Shown: piece after piece, positions 23,989 through 31,904 of the stretch
How the letters are laid out: every line of letters starts with the position of its first letter
Numbering within the stretch: position 1 is the first letter of the stretch
NCBI GenBank assembly: GCA_039808325.1
Contig: JBDHSU010000016.1
Location: forward strand, 1-43,723
Length of the DNA: 43,723 nucleotides
Direction of reading: 5' to 3'
DNA from: JAFKKS01 sp039808325
GTDB lineage: Bacteria; Pseudomonadota; Alphaproteobacteria; Rhizobiales; Xanthobacteraceae
Program-made: the position numbers and the translations under genes
The notes under the pieces: generated by a model
The model's database searches: none
The model's input: the letters and a program-made list of their open reading frames with translations, nothing else
What the model was told of the DNA's origin: nothing

Positions 23989-24852
23989 ATGGCCGACGCG
24001 CATACCAAGCACCACGACTACCACTTGGTCGATCCGAGCCCGTGGCCAGTCGTCGGCTCCATCTCCGCGTTCATCCTTGCGATCGGTGCGATCACCTGGA
24101 TGCATAAGATGACCGCCGCGGCGCCGGTGATCTTCTTTGCCGGCGTCATCGGTGTTCTCTACACGATGGCGTCCTGGTGGCGCGATGTGATCCGCGAGGC
24201 CGAATACAAGGGCGACCACACGCCGGTCGTGCAGATTCATCACCGCTACGGCATGATCCTGTTCATCGCCTCCGAGGTGATGTTCTTCGTTGCCTGGTTC
24301 TGGGCCTACTTTAACACCGCGCTGTTCCCGGCATCGGTCCCCGAATTCATGCGTACCGATCTGCTGGGGGGCGTCTGGCCGCCGAAGGGAATCGAGACTT
24401 TCGATCCCTGGCACCTGCCACTTCTCAACACGCTGATCCTGCTGACCTCGGGCACGACCGTCACCTGGGCGCATCATGCGCTGCTGCACGGTGACCGCGA
24501 CGGGCTCAAGAAGGGGCTGATCTGCACCATCATTCTCGGGTTCCTCTTTACCTGCGTGCAGGCGTTCGAATACATGCATGCGCATTTTGCGTTCTCCGGC
24601 CATATCTTCGGCGCCACCTTCTTCATGGCGACCGGGTTCCACGGCGCGCACGTCATCATCGGAACGATCTTCCTGACCGTGTGCCTGTTCCGCGCTTACG
24701 CCGGGCACTTCACGCCGACGCACCATCTCGGCTTCGAGTTCGCGGCTTGGTACTGGCACTTCGTCGACGTGGTCTGGCTGTTCCTGTTCGCCTGCATCTA
24801 CGTTTACAGCGCCATGCCGGAAGGTGCGGCGGCGGCGGCCGGGGCGCACTAG
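23989..24852 (+). CDS. coxC: Cytochrome c oxidase subunit III
   Basis: A 287-residue seven-helix subunit III. Family blocks are the His-rich start (DAHTKHHDYHLVDPSPWP), EVMFFVAWFWAYF, TVTWAHHALLHGDRDG, the YMHAHFAFSGHIFGATFFMA region and the C-terminal FAAWYWHFVDVVWLFLFACI. Subunit III stabilises the pump by keeping proton uptake into the D channel fast. The start chosen is ATG at 23989 with TTGAGG five bases before; a TTG at 23968 would overlap the ctaG stop. A perfect hairpin follows the gene before the next ribosome-binding site. Confidence 0.97.
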   Translation: MADAHTKHHDYHLVDPSPWPVVGSISAFILAIGAITWMHKMTAAAPVIFFAGVIGVLYTMASWWRDVIREAEYKGDHTPVVQIHHRYGMILFIASEVMFFVAWFWAYFNTALFPASVPEFMRTDLLGGVWPPKGIETFDPWHLPLLNTLILLTSGTTVTWAHHALLHGDRDGLKKGLICTIILGFLFTCVQAFEYMHAHFAFSGHIFGATFFMATGFHGAHVIIGTIFLTVCLFRAYAGHFTPTHHLGFEFAAWYWHFVDVVWLFLFACIYVYSAMPEGAAAAAGAH

Positions 24853-24898
24853 CTCAGCCGCGCCGGAGCGGATCAAGGGGGCGGGGCGGCAAAAAAGA

Positions 24899-24924
24899 TT
24901 CTTCTCTCCGTGCGGAGAGAAGAA
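24899..24924 (+). promoter_or_regulatory. Hairpin between coxC and the DUF983 gene, touching the ribosome-binding site
   Basis: TTCTTCTCTCC (24899-24909) and GGAGAGAAGAA (24914-24924) form a perfect 11-bp stem with a GTGC loop. The purine arm runs straight into the AAGGAA ribosome-binding site of the next gene, and includes other Shine-Dalgarno-like bases (GGAGAG). There is no T tract, so it is not a standard terminator. It could lower translation of DUF983 and SURF1 relative to the oxidase subunits or protect the 3' end of the upstream mRNA; both are inference. Confidence 0.6.
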
Positions 24925-24936
24925 GGAACGAAACAT

Positions 24937-25386
24937 ATGCCGCCAGACGACCCGACGATTCATAATCCGGCGCCACTCGATGCGGCGCCACTCGATGCGG
25001 CGACGCTCGATTCGGCGACGCTTGGTGCCTGCTTTTCGCGTGGCCTGCGCGGGCGTTGCCCGCGTTGCGGCGAAGGCGCGGTTTTCCAGGGCTTTCTGAA
25101 TGTGCGGCCGCGCTGCGAACGATGCGGCCTCGACTTCGCATTCGCCGATTCGGCGGACGGACCCGCCGTCTTCGTGATCTTGTTCGCAGGTTTTATCGTT
25201 GCCGCTTCCGCGCTGATTACGGAAGTGCTCTATCAGCCGCCGCTGTGGGTGCATGCCCTGCTTTGGCTGCCGCTGGCGATCGTCGTCTGCGTCGGGCCGT
25301 TGCGGCCGCTGAAGGGCTTGATGATTGCGCTGCAGTATCATTTCCAGGCGGCGGAAGGCCGCCTCCAGCGTCGCGAGGGCGCATGA
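24937..25386 (+). CDS. DUF983 family membrane protein
   Basis: A 149-residue protein found next to SURF1 in many alphaproteobacterial oxidase operons. The N-terminus contains tandem pentapeptides (APLDA units, residues 12-31), then a short zinc-ribbon-like part with Cys41, Cys44, Cys60 and Cys63 (CPRCGEGAVF, CERCGLDF), and two membrane helices (about 76-98 and 104-122). The Cys pairs suggest metal or disulfide chemistry linked to oxidase assembly, which is inference; no function is established. The start is the ATG at 24937 with AAGGAAC upstream. The stop overlaps the SURF1 start (ATGA). Confidence 0.85.
   Translation: MPPDDPTIHNPAPLDAAPLDAATLDSATLGACFSRGLRGRCPRCGEGAVFQGFLNVRPRCERCGLDFAFADSADGPAVFVILFAGFIVAASALITEVLYQPPLWVHALLWLPLAIVVCVGPLRPLKGLMIALQYHFQAAEGRLQRREGA
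24970..25029 (+). repeat. In-frame 15-bp tandem repeat, four units, in the DUF983 gene
   Basis: The units GCGCCACTCGATGCG (24970-24984 and identical at 24985-24999), GCGACGCTCGATTCG (25000-25014) and GCGACGCTTGGTGCC (25015-25029) are consecutive. They keep frame and encode AP/TLDA-type pentapeptides. The first two are identical and the last two have diverged, so the array looks recently expanded at one end. Confidence 0.9.
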
Positions 25387-26168
25387 CGGCCGGCGCGTCG
25401 CATCGGCGGCCATGGCTCTCGGTCCTCTTGCTCGGTCTGTTCACGGCGGCGGTCGTGGCGGTGTTGGCCGGCCTCGGGGTCTGGCAGGTGGAGCGCAAGG
25501 CCGAGAAGGAAGCCTTGCTTGCCGCTCTCGACGCCAAACTTTCGGCGCCATCGATCCCCCTGCCGCCGCGCGAAGCGTGGCCGCGCCTCGATCGCGCCGG
25601 TAACGAGTTTCGCAGCGTCACGTTTCCGGCGGAGTTCCTGCACGATCAGGAAGCGCGCGTTTACGGAGCGGCGTCGACTTATCGCCCCGATGTATCGGGC
25701 GCCGGTTATTGGATCTTCACGCCGGCGCGCCTTCTTGGCGGCAGTCTCGTCATCGTCAATCGTGGCTTCGTGCCGGACGGCCGCGACGATCCGCGCACCC
25801 GCGAGCCAGGGCAGGTCAAGGGCGTCGTCGAGATGACCGGCGCGCTGCGCTGGCCGGAAGCGCACGGCGCGTTCGTGCCGAAGGACGAACCCGAGCACAA
25901 TCTTTGGTATACGCGCGATTTGGAATCGATGGCGAAGGCGAAGGGCTGGAGCGCCGTCGCGCCGTTCTATATTGAACTCGCGGCCCCGACGCCTCCAGGA
26001 GGCCTGCCGAAGCCGGGCGTGCTCAAGCCGACCCTTCCCAATAACCATTTGCAATACGCCATCACCTGGTTCGGCCTGGCCGCGGTCTTCGCCATCGCGT
26101 TCTTCTTTTGGGCCGCGGGCCGGCTCCGGCGCCCGCGGCGGGCCGCACGCCGGGAGCCCGAGTTCTGA
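25383..26168 (+). CDS. surf1: SURF1 family cytochrome oxidase biogenesis protein
   Basis: A 261-residue protein with the SURF1 layout: an N-terminal membrane helix (WLSVLLLGLFTAAVVAVLAG), a large periplasmic domain and a C-terminal helix (HLQYAITWFGLAAVFAIAFF). Conserved blocks include GVWQVERKAEKEALLAALD, GYWIFTPARLLGGSLVIVNR followed by GFVP, and the NNHLQYAITW motif at the second helix. SURF1 (Shy1 in yeast) helps place haem a in subunit I. The ATG overlaps the DUF983 stop by ATGA, so the two are co-translated. A 156-bp gap to thrC contains no feature I can support. Confidence 0.95.
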   Translation: MTAGASHRRPWLSVLLLGLFTAAVVAVLAGLGVWQVERKAEKEALLAALDAKLSAPSIPLPPREAWPRLDRAGNEFRSVTFPAEFLHDQEARVYGAASTYRPDVSGAGYWIFTPARLLGGSLVIVNRGFVPDGRDDPRTREPGQVKGVVEMTGALRWPEAHGAFVPKDEPEHNLWYTRDLESMAKAKGWSAVAPFYIELAAPTPPGGLPKPGVLKPTLPNNHLQYAITWFGLAAVFAIAFFFWAAGRLRRPRRAARREPEF

Positions 26169-26324
26169 GCGCTCCTTCGCCTTCCTGAATGGGAAGGTCG
26201 GCATGCGCGGCACGCCGGATGGGGGATCGCAAGACGAGCGAAACGAAGACCTCCCCCAGCCTCTTTCCTTGTGCCGTGGCTCCGTTGCCACTAGGTTCCG
26301 ACGAACCCTCTTCAAGGAATTTCC

Positions 26325-27740
26325 GTGCGCTACATCTCCACCCGCGGCGACGCTCCGCCGCTTGGCTTCGCCGATGCGACGCTCGCCGGCCTCGCCCGCG
26401 ACGGCGGCCTTTATGTTCCCGATACCTGGCCGGTTTTCTCCCCGGCGGAGATCGCGGACCTCGCCGGCCGGCCATATGCGGAAGTGGCCTGCACGGTCAT
26501 CCGGCCGTTCGTCGGCGGCGAGGTGGCGGACGCGGACCTCGCCCGCATGGCGCGCGACGCCTACGGCACCTTCCGGCACCCGGCCGTGGCGCCGCTCGTG
26601 CAGGTCGCGCCGAACGCCTTCGTGCTCGAGCTCTTTCACGGGCCGACGCTCGCCTTCAAGGATTTGGCGATGCAGTTTCTCGCGCGCCTGCTCGACCATA
26701 TTCTCGAGGCGCGCGGCGAGCGCGCGACGCTCGTCGTGGCGACGTCGGGCGACACCGGTGGCGCAGCGGCCGAGGCGTTCCGTGGCGCCAAGCGCGTCGA
26801 TCTCGTCGCGCTGTTTCCGCAAGGCCGCATCTCCGACGTGCAGCGGCGGATGATGACGACGCCGGAGGACGAGAATATTCACGCCGTTTCGGTCGAAGGC
26901 ACGTTCGACGACTGCCAGGCGATCGTGAAGGGCTTGTTCAACCACCACGCTTTCCGCGATCGCGTGCGCCTTTCCGGCGTCAACTCGATCAACTGGGCGC
27001 GCATCGTCGCGCAGGTCGTCTATTACTTCACCGCCGCGGTCGCGCTCGGCGCGCCGCACCGGCGCGTGTCGTTCACGGTGCCGACGGGAAACTTTGGTGA
27101 CATTTTCGCGGGCTATGTCGCATCGCGCATGGGCCTGCCGATCGAGCGTCTCGTCATCGCGACCAATGCCAACGACATTCTGGCGCGCACGCTCGCGACC
27201 GGCGCTTACGAGTTGCGCGAGGTCGTCGCGACCGCCTCGCCCTCGATGGACATCCAGGTGTCCTCGAACTTCGAGCGGCTGCTGTTCGACGCCTATGGCC
27301 GCGACGCGAGCAAGGTGCGCGCCCTGATGGGATCGCTCGCGCAGGCGCGCCGTTTCGAGATCGCGCCGCCGGCGCTCGCCGACATCCGGGCCCGCTTCGC
27401 CGCCGATCGCGCGGACGAGGATGAGACGGCGTCGACGATCCGCACGATACGCAAGGAAGCGGGGTATCTCGCCGATCCGCACACGGCGGTCGCCTTGGCG
27501 GTCGCCGAGAAGGAGGCGGGCGATCCGCGCGTGCCGATGATCGTGCTCTCGACGGCGCATCCGGCGAAATTCCCCGATGCCGTCGAGGCGGCGTGCGGCG
27601 TGCGTCCGGACCTTCCCGAATGGCTTGCCGATCTGCCGCACCGGCGCGAGCGCGTCAGCGTGTTGCGCGCTGACCAGGTGGCCATCGAACGTTTGATTCT
27701 CGCGGCCAGTCGCGCTGCGAAAGAAGGAGTTTCCGTATGA
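26325..27740 (+). CDS. thrC: Threonine synthase
   Basis: A 471-residue PLP enzyme that converts O-phosphohomoserine to threonine. The PLP lysine is Lys112 in GPTLAFKDLAMQF, and the phosphate-binding SGDTGGAAAEAF segment and PTGNFGDIFAGYVASRMGLP are as in the long (class II, fungal and proteobacterial) form. The N-terminus MRYISTRGDAPPLGFADATL is the family signature. The start is GTG at 26325 with AAGGA six bases before. Its stop overlaps the ATG of the next gene (ATGA). The SURF1-thrC-mpp order is common in this bacterial order. Confidence 0.97.
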   Translation: MRYISTRGDAPPLGFADATLAGLARDGGLYVPDTWPVFSPAEIADLAGRPYAEVACTVIRPFVGGEVADADLARMARDAYGTFRHPAVAPLVQVAPNAFVLELFHGPTLAFKDLAMQFLARLLDHILEARGERATLVVATSGDTGGAAAEAFRGAKRVDLVALFPQGRISDVQRRMMTTPEDENIHAVSVEGTFDDCQAIVKGLFNHHAFRDRVRLSGVNSINWARIVAQVVYYFTAAVALGAPHRRVSFTVPTGNFGDIFAGYVASRMGLPIERLVIATNANDILARTLATGAYELREVVATASPSMDIQVSSNFERLLFDAYGRDASKVRALMGSLAQARRFEIAPPALADIRARFAADRADEDETASTIRTIRKEAGYLADPHTAVALAVAEKEAGDPRVPMIVLSTAHPAKFPDAVEAACGVRPDLPEWLADLPHRRERVSVLRADQVAIERLILAASRAAKEGVSV

Positions 27741-29008
27741 GTGTCGAGGTGACCCGGCTTCCATCCGGCCTGACGGTTGTCACAGAGAATATGCCGCGGC
27801 TCGAGACCGCGGCGCTCGGCGTCTGGGTGGCGGCCGGTAGCCGCGACGAACGCCCGGACGAGCATGGCATCTCGCATCTGCTCGAACACATGGCGTTCAA
27901 AGGCACGACGCGGCGCAACGCGCGTGCGATCGCCGAGACGATCGAGGCGGTCGGCGGCGATCTCAACGCGGCGACGAGCGTCGAGACCACGGCGTACTAC
28001 GCGCGCATGCTGAAGGCGGACGTGCCGCTGGCGCTCGACGTTCTCTCCGACATCCTCTCCGACCCGACCTTCGAAGACAGCGAGCTCACGCGCGAAAAGA
28101 ACGTCATCGTGCAGGAGATCGGCGCCTGCGAGGATACGCCCGACGATCTCGTGTTCGATCTGTTGCAGGCGACGGCGTTCCCGAACCAGGCCGTGGGCCG
28201 CCCGATCCTCGGAACGCCGGCCACCGTCCGGTCGTTCACCGCGAAGAATTTGCGCGCGTATCTCACGCGCAATTATCAGGCGCCGGACATGATCGTCGGC
28301 GCCGCCGGCGCGGTCGATCACGCCGCGATCGTCGACGAGGTGACGCGGCGGTTCGCCGGCTTCGCGGGAGCCGAGGGCCCGGCGGCGGAGAAGGCGCGCT
28401 TCCATGGCGGCGCCAAGGTGCAGAAGCGCGATCTCGAACAGGTTCATATCGCGCTGGCGATGGAGGGGCTGCCGCAGAAACACGACGACCTCTACAGCCT
28501 CTCGATCTTCACCAACGTGCTCGGCGGCGGCATGTCCTCGCGCCTCTTTCAGGAGGTGCGGGAGCAGCGCGGCCTTTGCTACACGATCTACGCCTTCCAC
28601 TCGCCGTACACCGACACCGGTATGTTCGGTTTGTATGCCGGGACCGACGCGGCCGATGCGCCGGAACTCATGCGCGTGGTCATCGACGAGATCGCCGGTG
28701 CGGCGGAAACGATCAACGAGGCCGAGGTCCATCGTGCCAAGGCGCAGATGAAGGCGGGGCTTCTGATGGCGCTGGAGAGTTGCAGCTCGCGTGCGGAGCA
28801 ACTTGCCCGCCAGACCCTCGCTTACGGCCATCCCATCCCGGTCGCGGAACTCGTGGCCAAGATCGAGGCGGTCAGCGTGGAGAGCGCCCGCGCTGCCGGG
28901 CGCGCGCTCATCGCCCGCAGCCGGCCGGCTATCGCCGTGCTGGGGCCCGGACCGGGGCTTGAAAGCGCCGCGACGATCGCTGAAAGTCTCGGGCGCCGCG
29001 CGGCATAG
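27737..29008 (+). CDS. M16-family zinc metallopeptidase (mitochondrial processing peptidase-like)
   Basis: A 423-residue pitrilysin-family peptidase. The inverted zinc motif HxxEH is HLLEH, His47, Glu50, His51 (EHGISHLLEHMAFKGT), with the downstream Glu in the TSVETTAYYARM...REKNVIVQEI region. The C-terminal half has the LGGGMSSRLFQEVREQRGLC block typical of the second M16 domain, so both halves are in one chain. It is the bacterial type closest to the beta subunit of mitochondrial processing peptidase. Physiological substrates are unknown in bacteria. Translation is coupled to thrC by an ATGA overlap. Confidence 0.95.
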   Translation: MSVEVTRLPSGLTVVTENMPRLETAALGVWVAAGSRDERPDEHGISHLLEHMAFKGTTRRNARAIAETIEAVGGDLNAATSVETTAYYARMLKADVPLALDVLSDILSDPTFEDSELTREKNVIVQEIGACEDTPDDLVFDLLQATAFPNQAVGRPILGTPATVRSFTAKNLRAYLTRNYQAPDMIVGAAGAVDHAAIVDEVTRRFAGFAGAEGPAAEKARFHGGAKVQKRDLEQVHIALAMEGLPQKHDDLYSLSIFTNVLGGGMSSRLFQEVREQRGLCYTIYAFHSPYTDTGMFGLYAGTDAADAPELMRVVIDEIAGAAETINEAEVHRAKAQMKAGLLMALESCSSRAEQLARQTLAYGHPIPVAELVAKIEAVSVESARAAGRALIARSRPAIAVLGPGPGLESAATIAESLGRRAA

Positions 29009-29055
29009 TCGCGCGGCGGCGTATTTCGCGCCCGTATCCGTCCAGCGTTCCGCCG

Positions 29056-29643
29056 ATGGCCCTTTTTCGCACCGTAAGTTTCGCGGAATCCCTTCCGACC
29101 GTGGAGGGTGAGGGCGTGATGCTGCGTGCTCCCGTCATGGCCGACTTCATGGAATGGGCGACGTTGCGCAACCTCAGCCGCGGCTTCCTGACGCCGTGGG
29201 AGCCGACCTGGCCGGCGGACGATCTGACGCGCAGCGCCTACCGCCGCCGCGTCCGCCGCTATGCCGAAGACATCAGGATGGATCAGGCCTACGCGTTCTT
29301 CCTGTTCCGCAAGAACGACAATCTCCTGATCGGCGGCTTGACGATTGCCAATGTCCGTCGCGGCGTCGCGCAGGCCGGGAGTCTCGGCTACTGGATGGGC
29401 GCGCCCTATGCCGGGCAGGGCTACATGACGGCGGCGGTGCGGGCGATTGCGCGCTTCTCGTTCAGCACCCTGCGGCTGCATCGATTGGAGGCTGCTTGCA
29501 TTCCGACCAACATACCTTCCGTTCGGGTGTTGGAGAGGGCCGGGTTCAAGCGTGAGGGGCTGGCGCGGCAATATCTTTGTATCGACGGCATCTGGCAGGA
29601 TCATCTGCTGTTTGCGCGTCTCGACACCGACGGTCGCGCTTGA
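29056..29643 (+). CDS. GNAT acetyltransferase, RimJ/RimL-like
   Basis: A 195-residue N-acetyltransferase of the RimJ/RimL type, which acetylates ribosomal protein N-termini (S5, L12) or other targets. Seen are the LRAPVMADFMEWATLRNLSR N-terminal block, the LGYWMGAPYAGQGYMTAAVR acetyl-CoA loop (about 115-134) and the HRLEAACIPTNIPSVRVLER-AGF stretch with the usual EAxxxxxNxxSxRvlExxGF pattern. It lies 47 bp after the peptidase in the same direction, as in other members of the order. A terminator candidate overlaps its stop codon. Confidence 0.92.
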   Translation: MALFRTVSFAESLPTVEGEGVMLRAPVMADFMEWATLRNLSRGFLTPWEPTWPADDLTRSAYRRRVRRYAEDIRMDQAYAFFLFRKNDNLLIGGLTIANVRRGVAQAGSLGYWMGAPYAGQGYMTAAVRAIARFSFSTLRLHRLEAACIPTNIPSVRVLERAGFKREGLARQYLCIDGIWQDHLLFARLDTDGRA

Positions 29644-29659
29644 GGCGATGCCGTTTTTT
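29630..29659 (+). terminator. Candidate terminator at the end of the thrC-mpp-GNAT block
   Basis: ACGGTCGC (29630-29637) pairs with GCGA-CCGT (29645-29648 and 29651-29654) with a two-base bulge, followed by a run of Ts (29654-29659). The stop codon is in the loop. The stem is short and interrupted, so strength is uncertain. Confidence 0.5.
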
Positions 29660-29748
29660 CGTCAGATGGTGCTCTATCCTGCGGCTCGGCGACTTGACTG
29701 CGGGTCACGCCAAGGGGGAGACGTTATCTCGTTGCGAGGGCTCTCGAC

Positions 29749-30417
29749 GTGCGAAAGATGACGATGCGAATGCCGTTACGGCAGGCCACGATGGCGGCCG
29801 CCACGGTGCTGATGCTGGGGGCTGCGGTCGTGCCGGCGGCGGCTCAGCTCGATTCGTTCTTCGACAAGATGAAGGGCATGTTCGGCGCGGACGAGAAGCC
29901 GCAGGCGGCGCCCACCGCTCCGCAGCCCGGCCAGCCGCAAGGCGACCTTCCGTGCCCGAGCGTCGACATCCGTAACGGCGCATCGACCCTGACGATCTAC
30001 GGCTCGGGAGGAGATAACGCGACCAACGTGCGCTACCAGGCGAGCGTCACCCAGACCGCGCGCGAGTGCCATACGCTTGGCCCCACCATGACAGTGAGGC
30101 TTGGCGTGCGCGGTCGCGTTCTCCTCGGCCCCGTTGGTGGTCCGGGCCAAGTGACGGTGCCGATCCGCATCGCGCTGGTGAAGGAGGGCCCCGAGCCGAA
30201 GACCTTGCTCAGCAAGTTCTTCCAGACCTCCGTCGCGGTTCCCGAGGGGCAGACCAGCGTCCCGTTCAGCTATGTCGAGCAGGAGCTGACCTTTCCGGTG
30301 GCCGCGAAGGACGATATGGAGAACTACATCTTCTACGTCGGCTTCGACGAGCAGGGGTTGAAGCAGCCGAAACGCCCGGCGAAAAAGCCGCGTGCGAAAA
30401 AAAGAACATCCGGTTGA
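29749..30417 (+). CDS. Exported protein of unknown function upstream of the gcv riboswitch
   Basis: A 222-residue protein not assigned to a named family by reading. A signal peptide (MAAATVLMLGAAVVPAAAQ, cleavage near residue 33) is followed by a DSFFDKMKGMFGADEKPQAA linker and a mature domain from about residue 65 with two Cys (LPCPSVDIRNGASTLTIYGS and TARECHTLG). A beta-rich stretch follows (MTVRLGVRGRVLLGPVGGPG, VTVPIRIALVKEGPEPKTL), ending in a Lys/Arg-rich tail (KKPRAKKRTSG). The start is GTG at 29749, with an ATG 9 bases downstream as an alternative. A likely promoter for the gcv operon lies across its stop codon. Confidence 0.75.
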   Translation: MRKMTMRMPLRQATMAAATVLMLGAAVVPAAAQLDSFFDKMKGMFGADEKPQAAPTAPQPGQPQGDLPCPSVDIRNGASTLTIYGSGGDNATNVRYQASVTQTARECHTLGPTMTVRLGVRGRVLLGPVGGPGQVTVPIRIALVKEGPEPKTLLSKFFQTSVAVPEGQTSVPFSYVEQELTFPVAAKDDMENYIFYVGFDEQGLKQPKRPAKKPRAKKRTSG

Positions 30418-30441
30418 CTTGTAAGGCCGGACCAATAGGAT
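30414..30441 (+). promoter_or_regulatory. Candidate sigma70-type promoter of the gcv operon
   Basis: TTGACT (30414-30419) and TAGGAT (30436-30441) are separated by 16 bp. The -35 box overlaps the TGA stop codon of the upstream exported-protein gene. Transcription from here would begin about 30448, just before the first glycine aptamer, so the spacing fits a riboswitch leader. Confidence 0.6.
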
Positions 30442-30458
30442 CGCGCAACTCAGTTGAA

Positions 30459-30653
30459 TCTCGCGGGAGATGCCGGGGAGGGCGTAAGCCTAAAACCGGA
30501 GCCGAAGGCGCAACCACCCCGGAAACGCTCAGGCAAAAGGACCGCTGGATGATGGGTCTCTGGAAAGCAGCCGCGCGCCGATCGCGCGGCTCACCGACGG
30601 AGTAAGCCGCGCCGGGCGCGGTGAAATCTCTCAGGTTCCGTGACAGAGGGGGC
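30459..30653 (+). promoter_or_regulatory. Tandem glycine riboswitch (gcvT motif)
   Basis: Two aptamers in series. The first (about 30459-30548) has CGCGGGAGA, the core GCCGAAGGCGCAACC (30500-30514), CCCCGGAAACGCTCAGGC and AAAAGGACCGC. The second (about 30553-30653) has TCTCTGGAAAGCAG, the core CACCGACGGAGTAAGCC (30592-30608), GTGAAATCTCTCAGGTTCCG and GTGACAGAGGGGG. These are the conserved blocks of the glycine riboswitch, joined by a linker of only a few bases. It lies 47 bp ahead of gcvT. No terminator follows; GCGGGC (30658-30663) could pair with GCCCGC just before the ATG, so control at translation is plausible. In such systems glycine turns expression on. Confidence 0.93.
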
Positions 30654-30700
30654 TTTGGCGGGCAATGGCGCCCGGCATGGCCTTATGCACGGAGCCCGCG

Positions 30701-31870
30701 ATGAGCGAACCCGCCGACACCGCATCCCCAGACAACGCCGCCGTATCCGCGCCGCTTGCCGTTACGCCCCTGCACGACCTGCATGTGCGCCTTGGCGCGC
30801 GCATGGTGCCGTTCGCCGGCTACGACATGCCGGTGCAATATCGCGACGGCATCCTCGCCGAGCATAATCATACGCGCACCGCCGCTGGGCTCTTCGACGT
30901 CTCGCATATGGGACAGGCCTTCCTCACCGGCCCCGACCATGAGACGACGGCGCGCGCGCTCGAGACCTTGGTGCCGGCGGACATCGTCAATCTCGGTCAC
31001 GGCAAGCAGCGCTATACGCAACTGCTCAACGCCGAAGGTGGAATCCTTGACGATCTCATGGTGACGCGCTCGTCCGATCCGGATGAGGACGGCGTGCTCA
31101 TGCTGATCGTCAACGCCGCCTGCAAGCATCAGGACTACGCGCATATCGAGGCGCACCTTCCCGCAAACGTGAAGCTGATGCGCGCCGACCATCGCGCGCT
31201 GATCGCGCTGCAGGGCCCCAAGGCGGCGGAGGTGCTCGCCCGCCACGCGCCGGAAGCCGCGGCGATGGCCTTCATGGCGGCGCGCAGCATGAAGATCGCG
31301 GGCATCGATGCGCATCTCAGCCGCTCCGGCTACACCGGAGAGGACGGCTACGAGATTTCGGTGAAGGCCAACAAGGTCGCCTCGCTCGCGGAGACGCTGC
31401 TGCGCGAGCCGGAGGTGAAGCCGATCGGCCTCGGCGCGCGCGATTCGCTGCGGCTCGAGGCGGGGCTCTGCCTCTACGGTCACGACATCGATACCACCAC
31501 CTCGCCGATCGAAGCGGGGCTCACTTGGTCGATCCAGAAGCGCCGCCGCGTCGAGGGCGGATTCCCCGGCGACGCGCGCATCAAGGACGAACTGGCGAAC
31601 GGTCCGTCGCGCGTGCGCGTCGGCCTCGTTCCGGAGGGCCGCGCCCCGGCGCGCGAGGGCACGGAGATTCGCGCGACCGATGGCCGCGTCATCGGCACGA
31701 TCACGTCCGGCGGCTTCGGCCCCACGGTCGGCGGTCCCATTGCCATGGGTTACGTCAGCCGCGGTTCGGCTGACGTTGGAACGCCGGTGGCGCTGATGGT
31801 GCGCGGCAAGGAGTTGGCCGCGAAGGTGACGGCGATGCCGTTCGCGCCGCATCGTTACCACAAGGGATGA
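30701..31870 (+). CDS. gcvT: Glycine cleavage system aminomethyltransferase (T protein)
   Basis: A 389-residue T protein, which takes the aminomethyl group from lipoyl GcvH, releases ammonia and makes 5,10-methylene-tetrahydrofolate. The family blocks are present: LHDLHVRLGARMVPFAGYDM near residue 25, the DVSHMGQ motif, the IALQGPKAAEVLAR segment, SRSGYTGEDGYEI and GLGARDSLRLEAGLCLYGHD with the catalytic Asp region. The start chosen is ATG at 30701 with CGGAG upstream; an in-frame ATG at 30665 lies too close to the riboswitch and adds residues unlike the family. It is the first gene of the gcv operon. Confidence 0.97.
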   Translation: MSEPADTASPDNAAVSAPLAVTPLHDLHVRLGARMVPFAGYDMPVQYRDGILAEHNHTRTAAGLFDVSHMGQAFLTGPDHETTARALETLVPADIVNLGHGKQRYTQLLNAEGGILDDLMVTRSSDPDEDGVLMLIVNAACKHQDYAHIEAHLPANVKLMRADHRALIALQGPKAAEVLARHAPEAAAMAFMAARSMKIAGIDAHLSRSGYTGEDGYEISVKANKVASLAETLLREPEVKPIGLGARDSLRLEAGLCLYGHDIDTTTSPIEAGLTWSIQKRRRVEGGFPGDARIKDELANGPSRVRVGLVPEGRAPAREGTEIRATDGRVIGTITSGGFGPTVGGPIAMGYVSRGSADVGTPVALMVRGKELAAKVTAMPFAPHRYHKG

Positions 31871-31904
31871 TCACTGCATTTCGCAGGCGGGGAGACAAAC
31901 GCAG

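Noticed and set aside
25338..27764. An open frame of about 808 codons antisense to SURF1 and thrC
   Set aside because: The sense genes are intact members of known families; the antisense product has the same Arg-rich composition and no recognisable domain.
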